Below, piece by piece: positions 35,301 to 47,300 of a DNA stretch of 64,000 nucleotides. The notes under the pieces are model-generated. The model saw only the letters and a list, made by a program, of their open reading frames with translations. It was not told the DNA's origin and did no database searches. Both the position numbers and the translations under genes were made by a program. Positions within the stretch are counted from its first letter, which is position 1; each line of letters begins with the position of its first letter. This stretch comes from Diphasiastrum complanatum (Eukaryota > Streptophyta > Lycopodiopsida > Lycopodiales > Lycopodiaceae), in NCBI GenBank assembly GCA_029204225.1, contig CM055097.1, positions 58,390,869 through 58,454,868 on the forward strand. Direction: 5' to 3'.

Positions 35301-38300
35301 ACTGGTTACGAGCTCGTAACACTCCCTCCCCCTTAAGAACCGTCTTGGTCCTCTAAGACAAAGTCTGGAAAAATCTTGCGAAGGACGCTGCCTCTTTCCC
35401 AAGTGGCATTCTCAACAGGTTGATCATTCCACTTAACCAAATATTCTCGGTATAGAGTATGGCGAGTCTGCGTCTCTCTACTATCAAGAATTTCCTCTGG
35501 TTCATGTGGAGGTTGTTGAAGATCCAATGGGAGAACTAGAACACTGTCCCCTACCAGATTATCTGATCTGGTTAAGGCTTTTCGTAACTGACTTACATGA
35601 AAAACTGGAAAAACCTTACTGCTGTGTGGGAGTTCTAGTTCATAGGTGACCTCGCCTAGTCTCCTACTGATGGTAAAGGGACCACAATACCTTGGAGACA
35701 ACTTAGCACACACTCCTGATTTGAGGGTTTTAGAGTCAACTGGGACTCTCAAGTAGACTTTCTCACCAGTGGAGAACTGCACATCCCGTCTGTGTGGATC
35801 TGCATAATGCCTGGCTCGATCCTGGGATTGTCTAATGCTACGCTTAGCATGTTCTATCATCTGGTTTAGGTCTTCTAAAAAGTTTCTGGCTGCTTCAACT
35901 TTTTCTTGTTTAAACCCTACAGCTGTGGGTGAGCGTGGCTGAAAACCGTACATCAGCATAAATGGGCTGTATCCCGTAGCTGAATGTTTGGTACTGTTGT
36001 AAGCAAACTCTAATATCGAGAGATACTCCTGCCAATTAGTCTGCCTCTTGCTGACGTATGCACGAAGCATATCCTCCAGCACTTGATTTACCCTTTCTGT
36101 TTGACCGTCCGTCTGTGGATGGTCGGTGGTACTCATATTAAGTTTAGTATGGAGATGATGGAATACTGCCTTCCAAAAATTTCCAGTAAACTTACTGTCC
36201 CGGTCGCTGACTATGCCGGAAGGTAGACCGTACAATTTAAATAGCCCGTCTACAAACAACCTCGCTAACTCTGGAGCTCTAACGGTTGTTTTGGTCGGAA
36301 TAAAATGAGCCATTTTGGTCAGACGGTCAACTGTGACCCATATAGCGTCATTACCCTTTTGGGTTTTAGGCAGGCCTACTATAAAATCCATGGAGATACT
36401 CTCCCATTTACCAGCTGGTATTTCTAAGGGATGCAACAACCCTCCTGCCTTTAAACGCTCTGCTTTATTTACTTGACATTTCTGGCAACTAGTTACATAC
36501 TGGTGGACGTCCTTTTTCATACTGGGCCAGAAAAATTGCCTACGAAGAAGCTCATAGGTCTTCTGTATGCCTGGGTGTCCCGCGCTAGGATTGTCATGAC
36601 ATTCATATAGGACCTGCTGCCTATAATCCTCTGAATTGGGGACACATACTCTATCTCTATAGAGCAAGTACTCATCCTGAATGGAATACTGTTTCCATTT
36701 GAATCCTTGAGTCAACTGACCCTCAACCACTGGGGTTTGCTTGGGTAATACAGGCTCAGAATCCTCAACGTCATCTGATGACGTATACTCGGACTCATCA
36801 TCATCCTCAACGGAAGCTGCCGTATTCTTGGATGAACTGGCACCAGCCCCGGGAACTGGTTCTGGAGTCTGTAACTGTCTGTTCTGGACTGAGTTCCAGA
36901 TAATAGAGAAGAATGCATCATGCTGGCATTTCCCTCTCAAGGACTCGAGTAACTCATTACGAATCTGAGTAAAACTCAGCTCGTTTATCATAGGCATTCT
37001 GCTAAGGGCATCTGCTACTGTATTGAATTTTCCACGCCTATATCTGATAGACATGTCAAACTCTTGCATCAACTCTGCCCAACGAGCTTTCCGACCTCTA
37101 AGCTCAGGTTGATTGCAAAGGTATCTGAGACTCTCATGGTCTGTCAGGACCTCAAAGTTGGCACCATACAAATAATGCCTCCAAGTCTTAAGGGCATGGA
37201 CTATAGAAAAGAGTTCCTTTTCATAGGCACTATACCTAGTCTGTGCTGGCTCGAGTTTTTTACTCTCGAACGCAACTGGTCGTCCACCCTGAGTTAGCAC
37301 AGCACCTACTGCAAAGTCGCTAGCATCTGTTTCGACCACAAATGGCTGATTGGGGTCGACGACCTTTAAAACTGGTGCTGTAGCTAAGGCTGTTTTGAGA
37401 GCATCAAAGCTCTCCTGTTGTGCGGACTCCCAAATGAACTCCTTTCCCTTCCCCTTAAGGAGATTTGTCATAGGGACTGCTATCTGAGCATATTCCTTGA
37501 CAAATCGTCTGTAATATCCCGCCAGACCAAGAAAGATTTGAAGTTCCAAAATATTCTGAGGTCTCAGCCAACTGAGTATGGCTTTAACCTTATTTGGGTC
37601 CATCTTAATCCCATCTGAAGAGATAATGTGACCCAAATATGCTACTTCTTCAACGAAGAATTCACACTTGGATTGTTTAGCATAAAGCTTATGCTTTCTG
37701 AGCAGTCGAAACACCTTTCTGAGGTGTTTTAGATGCTCCTTCCTCGTTTTGCTGTAGACGAGGATGTCATCTAAAAATACGACTACAAACTTACCCAAGT
37801 ATGGTCTGAGGACACTGTTCATCAAGGTCATAAAGGTAGCTGGAGCATTTGTGAGCCCAAATGGCATCACCTTAAACTCATAATGACCGTGACGAGTCCT
37901 AAAAGCTGTTTTCGAGACATCTTCCGATTTTATACGGACTTGATGATATCCCGATCTGAGGTCTATTTTACTGAAAAACTTAGCCCCGTCGAGTTGATCA
38001 AACAACTCGTCTGCCCGAGGCATAGGGTATTTATTCTTAATTGTGACTTTATTGAGGGCTCTGTAATCTACGCAAAGACGCATAGACCCCTCCTTCTTTT
38101 TCACCAATAGGACTGGTGAGGCCCATGGTGAACTACTGGTCTGAATTTGGCCTTTCCCAAGATAGTCTGTTAACTGCCTAGTTATTTCTTCATCCTCTGT
38201 TCGGCTGACCCGATACGGAGGTTTAGAAACAGGTGCTGTACCTGGTACTAGGTTTATTACATGATCTACCTCTCTGCTAGGTGGTAAACCATGTGGCAAA

Positions 38301-41300
38301 TCTTCAGGAAAAACATCTTTAAATTTAGACAATAAAGTTTCTAATTTACTGATTTTCTGCTGAATAGAACTGGAAATAGAAACTTCAGGAATAAACTGAA
38401 AGTCACATAAGAATACCTGATGGTCTTCGTCTCCGATTAGCTGACAGAGCTCTGAACTGCAGACCATAGGGCTGTTGGGAACATCATGCTCCCCATGCAA
38501 CTGGATCTCTCGGCCTTTATACTGAAAGCTGAGGGTGTTCTCCTGATAGTTTCTGTGGAGGGAAGGTCCTAAACTGTAGAGCCAATCTCTCCCGAGAACA
38601 ATGTCTGTTCGATCCAGGTGCATTATCTGAAAGTTTATTTGATCTTGGTACCCCTGAATACCAAGATTTAACTTACTTACCATAGTTTCCCATATTTTTT
38701 TATCTTCACCCTTAGCTAATGAAACTATGTACCTATGCTGACTAGGTACTTCTGGTAGTTTAAGCTTTTTAACCAGGGTGTGGTTGATGAAATTATGGGT
38801 TGCCCCATCATCAACCATGACTCTTACTGACTGGTTACCAACTTTCCCATGCATACGTACTAGGTCATGCGGCCCAAAGCTGAAGGGTCTCGCTAGCATT
38901 GCAGAGGTCAGCTGGCAACAGTGTTCATGATCTTCATGATACACTTTGATCTCGGAAGCTGCCGAGTCACTGGGGAAACATACAGTCTGAACAAGATGAA
39001 CTTGTTTTTTATCTTTCTTATCTTTTTTAGTGAAAGGCCCCTTGGGACACTGTCTGACTGTGTGTCCCTTGCCCATACACACAAAGCACAAACGTTCTTG
39101 TTTGGCTTTCTCAAAATCATCTGGTTTTAAGGGCTGTATGAGTGAAGGGCGTTTCTGAGGAGCTTCACCTTTAAATTTCTCTTCTTTCTTTCTTTTTAAA
39201 AATTTCTTTTTAAATTGAAAGTCTTTCTGAGGAAGCTGCTCAGAAAGTGGTTGCTGTCTCGCTCTCTTCCTACCCACTGAATCATCATAGATTTGAGCAT
39301 ATCTGAGAGCTTGCTCAAGGGTAGTAGGCGAGTTTCTCTGGACCTCTACTTTATATTCATCTTTGAGGCCACGGACAAATCCCCTGATTTTTTGATAGTC
39401 ATCCATATTTTTAATCTTTAAAATTGCCTCTCGATACTGCGAGATATATTGGATGAGGGACCTGTCCATTACTGTTCTTTCCCAGGCTTCCCAGGCTCTA
39501 TCAAGTTCATTCTCTGGTAGAAATTCTCTTAGGAAAGCTTCTTCAAAAGCTTTCCATGACCGGGGAGTCTGCCCAGTCTCCTGGAGATTTAACCACCACT
39601 TATAGGCCATAGGCCCTAAAGAAAGACTGGCCTCAATTGCTTGCAAATGGTCAGGGGTCTGTTTAAGAGCATGAATGTTCTTCCATTTGCTGAGGAAGGT
39701 TTGTAGAATATCTGCATTTCTATCCTTCTCTTCCCCATTAAAAGTAGGAGGCTTTAAATCTTTAAAAACACTGGGGTGAGACCGTAAAGTCTCACCCGAA
39801 ACTGATGGAAGTGGAGAAGGGGATAACTGAGAAGTGGAGGGAAGGCTTCCTTTCGCGGAACTCAAAATCAAGTTTTTGAGTTCAACGAACGAGTCGTCCA
39901 CACTGGACTTGAAATTGGCTAATGCCAGTTTCAGTTCATCCACCTCTGTTACCAATTGGAGGAACTGCTCCTTGGTAACTAGTTCGTCGAGTTCTTCGGC
40001 GAACTGTTCCTGTTCTTCTACTTCCATGGGTTCCTTCCCTTTTCTGTAAGCCAAGGCTTCTGTTTCAAGTTCGTCGAAGCCTCTCTCCTGGGGTTGATCA
40101 GGTCCCTGAGGAGTGGTCATCTTCGAAACTGAAAGAGAGCTACCTTAACTTCTGAAGGAAAAAAGTCTAAAAGACTAATTTACAACTGTACAAGGGAAAG
40201 GAAAGATGACTTAGCTGTTTCTGAGGACTGTACTTCCAAAGAAAGAATGAAGAGGAACCCTTTCAGCTCTTTTCCCCAAAATTTCAGACCTGCTGTTCCG
40301 AAAAATGCCAGTTTGAGGCTTCAAAACGGTACTAAATTTCCCGGTTTTTTGAGGATAGTAGCTCGCTGGTCTGATTGCAATCCAACTTGTCCACAAAAAG
40401 GCAAATCTGAAGTCCAAAAACCCTTCTGAGTTCTGAAATTTCAGAAGTCTCCTACTCGCTGATCTGGTAGAAATCCTCTTGCTCCAAATCTCTGACTTTG
40501 GGGCCCAAAAACTTGTTGAAAAACCAGATTTTCAGAAGCACTGGCAGCGCTGGCCCTGCTCCTCTTTTTTGGCTTCCAACTCGCTGAAAACCAGTAACTT
40601 TTTCCCTGGAAATCGGATGTAGGTCTCTGACTGTACAGCGATGGAGGTGCTGGCTTCTTCCTACTCTAATTTCGCTGGGAAAACTACGAAGAATCCTCTG
40701 AAGTCAGTGAGAAACAGCTGTTTTTTCAGCGAGTTACCTACACTTGGAATCTGACTCCTTGCTACTGTGATTTCTCAGTGGAAATCAGAAGTTTGAAGGC
40801 TGCTCCTACAGCGATCCTCCTCCTCTATTCCTCTCTGAGAATCTGAGAAACACTTCCTATCTTCTGATAGCTTTCTCTACTGCTGTCCTAAACTCCCTAG
40901 GATGGAGATGGCTCTGATACCAGTGTAATAGATCCTAACACCACAGTAGGGCAAACACTAACTGATCCACCCAACCTTGCCTACTCCCTGATATAGAGTA
41001 AGCCCCTCCTAGCCCAGTGTGAGGACTGGTAGCATGCTACTGCCAAGTGTCGGCCACGTGGCACTGACGTGGCCGACTGCACGTCGGGACCCAACTGGGG
41101 GCCCTATCCTGCTGACAGGGTCCCTAGGCTGTGTTAGGCCCGCCATGGCTATGGACCGTGCTGGGGCACACTACTCACACTGTCTTGCCCTGTTGGTCAT
41201 GTACGCTGGACACGACCCTGACTGTGGTATCTGACCTATCTGTGTTCTCTAGGGTTCGGCACTGGTTACGAGCTCGTAACAGTACACCCCACTTGTGCTA

Positions 41301-44300
41301 ATTAGGCAAGTAATAACAAGTAGGTTGAGGACCCATGTGGGTTCTAGAGCTAGAATTAGCAAGACACCACCTCTATACATTACATGCTAAATGTGGCCCA
41401 AAGTTTGGAGGGGTTTTCACGCCCTACTACTCTTTGAATAATCATTCAAGTTGTGTGAGCTTTGAAGTCCTCGCTCTCTTGCTTTTGTGTTCTACTCCAT
41501 AGCTGGTTTTTTCAAACTTTCATAGTGTGCTTACTATGCTGTTATGATACTCCATAGCTAGGCCTTGGAATTTGTCACAAAGATCTTCAAATGCTCCAAG
41601 CTTGGCTTCTTACCAAAAAGGACCTCAAATGAACTCTTACAATCCAAGGTTTCATGCCCACGACTGGTCTCGGGTAGCGTGTCCACACTAGGGATCAGTA
41701 GACCAACAACCCGTAAGTTAATTGTGATTATAAGGGAATTGGGGCCCTTATATGTATAAGGTCATAATTAATAGTTGTAGGCCTAAACTCATGATGGTGG
41801 ATTGGTATGGGTCTGTCAGTGATTCATTGAGGAACTAAATGACGTGGACCAGATAGGCTGCAGAGGTGTCCAGTGAGGTGTCACAGTGCACTACTAGTGG
41901 TGCATGGGGGGTATAAGTATACCTATTGGGCTCTCACTAGTGTATCCTTGATTGTGAGACTAGTAGCCGTATGCTGTTGGCGTGATGCCTCATTCCTCTT
42001 TGTGATTGATCCATAGCTTGGGGGCTAGATCCGTTCGATCTAGGATTGGTTGGGTTGGTTTGTCCACCATCCGTTCCCTTTGTGGTTGCCCTTGGTTTAG
42101 GACTTTATACAAGGATTCATTTGAGTACCTATCACAAATAAAGTTAACACACATCAAAGCTTCACCCCAAAAAGGTCTAGAAAGATTTGCATTCACCTCA
42201 TGGATTTAGCTCTTTCAAAAAGATTGATCTTCCTCTCTTCCACACCATGTAGAACCTTTGAGTTTGAAAGCTCACTCTTGATCCCATGTACCACACAAAC
42301 CTCTTTGAACTTTGTTCATAGGTCCTCTTTGTGACATGTCATATGAAAGCTTATTGCACTATCAATCCACCATGGATCAATATCTCCATCATTGGTTATC
42401 AAACAAGAAGACATCAAAAAAGAATCAATTGCATTTTGTTCATCATCACCATCCTCATCAAAAGTGAAATTGCCTTGCTTCTCTCCCTGATCTCTTTTCT
42501 TTTTCAAGCAGTCACTAGCAAAATGTCCTTTGACTCCACAAAATGTCCTTTGTTCTTTTTAGCTTAGATCTATCGTTCCTCTCACCAACAAAAGTAAAAG
42601 GCTCACCTTGATCTTGGCCTTTCGACCACTTGCCTTTGCCCTTGCCCGCACTTGACCTTTGAGAACATAGCCTCCTCCTCTCCAACTTGAGATGTGGAAG
42701 TGGATCCTCCTCTTGATAGAAGCCTAAACTCCTCATTCACCAAGATTTCTTGCAAGTCCTCCATATTTGGCAACGTCTTTTGAATAACAAAAGTTTGAAC
42801 AAGATTAGCATGATCATCCAACAAGCCATTAAGAACTACTTGAACAAGTTCTATCTCCTTAATGCTTTTATCAATACATGCTAACTCATCATTGAATGCT
42901 TTAATCCTAAAAACCAAAGTATGAACTTTCATCCTTCTTTTGTAAACTTTGAAAAATTTGTTTCCTAAGGGTTAGAACCCTTGATGTAGACTTCGACTCA
43001 TAAACCTTCTTTTGCATGGCTCCCTTCCCTATGATGAGTGCTCACCAATAGTGTTGTTTGCACCCTGATCAAATCTCTATAGAAAAAGTATGCCCTCCTG
43101 CAAGATTGAGGTGCTTGGCAAAGATCCATAAACTTCACTAGAATCTAACCTAAAATCTTCAGAGGCTCACAAGTACCTCAACCTACTCTCATACCTTGAC
43201 AAATATCAAGGCCTAGCTATGTAACACCTTAATCACTATAGAAGTCATGCCACAAAAATAAGAGAAACTAGCCATGGAAGCATGGAGAAACATCAAACAC
43301 ATTGGAATTGTTTAAGCTCCTCACACCAGGCATCTAGAATAGCTCAAATAAGTAGTTAGAGAGAGAGGAGCATGGAGCCACCTAACCCCCTTCGAGGAAA
43401 GCTCCTTAAGTACATGCATGGAAAAGTAAGAGGTGCCATCATGAGCTTGAGCTACTTGGCCACTTGGGCCCACTTGCACTAAACTTAGTTAAATCTACAA
43501 AAAGGGGGGTTATAAAGTATGTTTATAAAACCCCCACTACTTGTAAGTTTAATTAGCCATTAGGAGTAAAATAGGGATTATGATTAATTAAAAAGATCAA
43601 ACACCAAAGAAGAATATAGCTCCACAAATTACTCGCTGAAAAATCCTGCCCTCGTAGATCAATCACTAAACAAATATGGGTTCAAGAAGTTAGGAGCTGA
43701 AAATGCATGCCCTCATAACTAAATCATTACACAAAAAGGTATGAAATGAGGTTAGTCATTGCAGTATAGAGCAGCCAATGCAAGCGCTAAAACATGTTCA
43801 ATCATTGGAAACTAGGTTGAGCAATAGTGTTGGAGGCCAAGGTGCTCTAATGGTGCTTTTATTTTCTTTTTGTGCAACCTACAATGTTGAAGCAAATGTT
43901 TTCAACTTGACATGATCAATCACAATTACTCCAACCATTATCGCATTCTTCAAACGTCCATTTCAGCATTCAATGTGCACTTGGCCCAGTCCGAAGAAGT
44001 ACAAATTATACTGAAGACCTAATCATGATCATCTCTATTTTCACTTTGTATTATTCATCCTATTTGTCTTTCATTGGTCTCATAGGCCAATTGCTCTCTT
44101 GAAATAATCACACACACACACTAGCTATGTGAGGCCGTAATCACTACAGAAGACACACCATGAAAGTAAATAGAGAGTGGTGCTCAGTACTAGTGGGTCT
44201 GTGCCCGAGAATCAAACTTACTCACAAACTTCTAATACACCACTTAGTGATAAATTTGTTCTCATCTATACATATGGAGTTTCTGAAAAACTCAAACTTT

Positions 44301-47300
44301 GCCCTACCAGCTGGTTTTGTATAAATGTCGGCAACCTGAACGTCCGTGAGCAATAAACTAGATCAACTTCACCAGAGTTAACCTTTTCTTGAACAAAATG
44401 GTAGTGAGTCTCAATATGCTTTGTCCTGGCATGAAAAACTGGATTTCTTACAACTTGTACTATTACTCGGCTTCAGAAGAAGAAATAGCTATTGTATGTT
44501 GCTTATTGGATTTCCAAGAAATGGTGCTACTGCCAAGCATAAACACATAGCCAGAAATTGATCTTTTTTCGATTGGATCGGAAGCCCAATCAGAGTCACA
44601 ATAACCATGCAGAATCATGTCACCAGAAAAGTCATACCGCAAGCCATCATTGAATGTTCCCTCACATACCTAAGAATCCGCTTTGCACACTTCCAATGAG
44701 GAATATGAGGATTCGTCATAAATTGGCTTACAGGTCCTACTGCATAGCAAATATCTGGTCTGGAAATGGGAAGATAAATAAGCAAGCTTCCTGAAAAAAG
44801 TAGGATACACCTGATCTTCGTCTTCATGTGGAAGTAGCTTCACATTCGTTCGGCTCCATAGGCATTGAGATAGCCTTTGAAGCTGTGCTAAGCTTGACCC
44901 AAATCGGAGCTAATTTGGTCAAGAACAGCAAATAACTTCCAAAAACATGATGATGCTCCAAAGATGGCAACTATGGCAGAAAAAGGGGGTGCCTAAAAAA
45001 GTAGTTTTGCAAACAGTGTCCAAATTGGGCATGCTACCAGTTTATGGAAAGCTCTCGGAGAGTAAAATACTTTTTCACTCTCAAATATCCCAAAATGGCA
45101 GCCAATTAGTAAGATGTACTTCCAGCCTTCCAAGAAAGGAAGTTTCACATAAAACTTCATAAACTGACCAAATGAACCCCAAACTGAGTGCAACGAAGAT
45201 GTGCACTGAGCCTGGAGTGAGGAGAAGAAAGTAGACACAATCTGAAGATCAAACTGAGCTCCAAAGCACCAAGAGCTGAAGTTACTCTGATACCAATTTG
45301 TAGGAGAAAACAGGAAGGCAACCACACTTTGCAACCATCCACGTTACCTGCAATCTACCAGCAATCCTTCTCCTAACTTAGCAATCAACAATAGCGGAAG
45401 TAATAGCCCATCAGCAGCATGAAATCATCACATAGAACACAAAATCTCCGCCTATACAATCTCCTCTCTCTACTCTATTAGCTCAATCATTATAATGTTG
45501 CATAGATGAAATTGGGTTTAAGTCACCAAAGAGTAACCATCAAAAAGTGACTAAACCGACACATATTTTTTCTTTTCTGAATTTTCTACTTTTATGGGGT
45601 TTATCTATAATAGAGTGCGGCGCTTACAACGGCCGACTTTAAGTCCTACCAAAACAATGAGTGGTGCTCAGTACTAGTGGGTCTGTGCCCGAGAATCAAA
45701 TTTACCCACTAACTTCTAATAGCAACCAAGCAAGTCTTTCCGTATCCTGGTCTATCATCACATGCATGCAATATAAATGACTAGAGGAGAGTTAAAAAAT
45801 GTGGTTCAAAGGATACTTCTCAACATTTAACAGGAGTTGCAGCCAGCTAGCCACATACAGGAAAAATTTAGAGGTAATCAAGATCCTCAATGTCCAACCG
45901 ATAAACGACAAAGATCTGATTTACAGCCCAGCTTGTTAAATCGATTCAGTCCTGGTCTGGTCAACCAGATGAAATGACCATTATGAAAGAGGGAACTTTG
46001 TTAGCGTTGAAAAACTTGAGGCTTTTGCTATTCTAGGAAAAATAACCAGAATATGTAAAAGATAAAGTGATGCAAAAAATAAAAAATGAAAGGTGAGCAA
46101 AAGCGATGTATACTCACAAAATATAAATAATAGTTATTTTGGCAAACCTGTGCGCTGTAGCAACGTCATTTACACCATAGTACACTGCTGATTCCATTGA
46201 ACGAAGAACTCGAGCAACTCCAGGCTGCTCGTGAATTCCAAAAGCTGCATCCGGCTTTACTTCATGGCTGACCATAGGACTGAAGGTACAGCCCACTGCA
46301 CATTTATCAACCCCCTATAGAAGACTGAAAAGATTATTATCTAATTTGCACAAGTTCTTAGAGGTGAGATCACACGAAAGTACATTCTCATGCATTCATG
46401 TCTCATATAACCTCATAAAGAGCAAAACAACATGATTGCCTATGTTAGGAGTCAGGACCTTAATCTACACATTTATTTGCACTTTCCATATTCTACTAGT
46501 CCTGCTCTTTTCCAAGATCAAGTTTTGTACAAGGAATGAGACCATTAGTTCAAAATATGTACCAAATCCTGATGTTGAATATGGCCATTTTAGAGTCAAA
46601 TTCTGGCTACACACGTAACTTGAACGACTTGCATATCTAATTCAAAATGCTACACATAAGCACTACATGGCTTGCATGGTTATGCTTTATCAGAATGTGT
46701 TACACGGAAGACTGGAATGTCTCTTTTTTGGTCAGTGCCAACACAAACACAAACACAAACACAGTGCATGGTTGCTTATTGTATAAGGAATGTTAGAATG
46801 ACTATATTCTGATGATGGATCAGTCTATTTAAAGATAGGGAATTCTTTACATGCAAAGTCCGATATTGCATAAGGCAAGCAGCATCCATCATTACTGTAC
46901 CAAAAATAGTAAATACTGATAATCAAATAGTTAGCATTATAACAAGAGGTTGCTAAACTATTCCCAAAAGTCCCTTTCCTAATTTTGGTCAGTGCTAGAC
47001 GATGACAGCTTATTATCCAAGAAGCAAAGGCTAGGCTAATTAGTTGAAGTTGATAACATACATGCTCTTGGGCTTCCCTGTGGCACCTATTCAACTCACT
47101 CTCTTCTATCCAATGCGGATAGGTATCATGGGAATGAACTAGCAGTACAACATTGAGCTATTCACCGCAAGAAACCAGAATCGAACATTACTCTTTTATG
47201 ACATTTATTTACTTTCGCAAACTTTTCCTGCAGACAAAATCTTTTGGAGAGATTTTATGACAAGCCTTTCTTGCATGCAGCATACGTCAATGACCACCAA

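Larger units (their letters stand above)
34964..41281 (-). mobile_element. Young intact chromodomain gypsy element (gypsy-A)
   Basis: 6318-bp Ty3/gypsy element inserted in the 3' LTR of copia-B with the 5-bp duplication GTACA (34959-34963 and 41282-41286). LTRs of 358 bp at 34964-35321 and 40924-41281, starting TGTAATAG and ending GCTCGTAACA, appear identical by eye. Primer site at 40922-40911 on the minus strand, purine tract at 35335-35322, and one uninterrupted gag-pol frame. All features needed for autonomous retrotransposition are visible, so this is a very recent insertion of a possibly active element. Confidence 0.95.
30075..41577 (+). mobile_element. Inner copia element (copia-B), itself carrying a gypsy insertion
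   Basis: Plus-strand Ty1/copia inserted in copia-A. The 5-bp duplication CAAAG lies at 30070-30074 and 41578-41582. The 5' LTR is 30075-30465 (391 bp), starting TGTTGA and ending TGTCA. The 3' LTR starts at 34864 and is split by the gypsy-A element; its two parts, 34864-34963 and 41287-41577, also total 391 bp. The LTRs differ at eight or more sites (about 2 percent). The primer site TGGTATCAGAGC follows at 30466, and a purine tract precedes the 3' LTR. The coding region is full length in content but broken by stops and frameshifts. Confidence 0.93.
28540..43050 (-). mobile_element. Outer copia element (copia-A), interrupted by three insertions
   Basis: An old minus-strand Ty1/copia relative. 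Its parts, 5' to 3' on the minus strand, are gag and a protease remnant (43050-42316), the start of the integrase tail (42209-42110 and 41649-41578), the rest of the integrase region (30069-29720), a non-copia-like stretch (29720-28935), and an LTR-like end (28934 to about 28540, with CTATAAATAGG). It is split by a 460-bp insert at 41650-42109 and by the plus-strand copia at 30075-41577. No RT domain was recognised between integrase and the 3' end, so this may be a non-autonomous family. The 5' LTR was not identified. Confidence 0.65.
44170..45724 (-). mobile_element. Deleted copia element (copia-C)
   Basis: Minus-strand deletion derivative. 5' LTR about 45299-45724 (TGCTATTAGAAG inward to TCCTACA), primer site at 45295-45285, a short leader, then only the C-terminal RNase H region of pol and a 70-bp piece of 3' LTR (44170-44239). 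The two LTR pieces share ACTAGTGGGTCTGTGCCCGA and neighbours. Gag, integrase and most of RT are gone. Confidence 0.65.
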
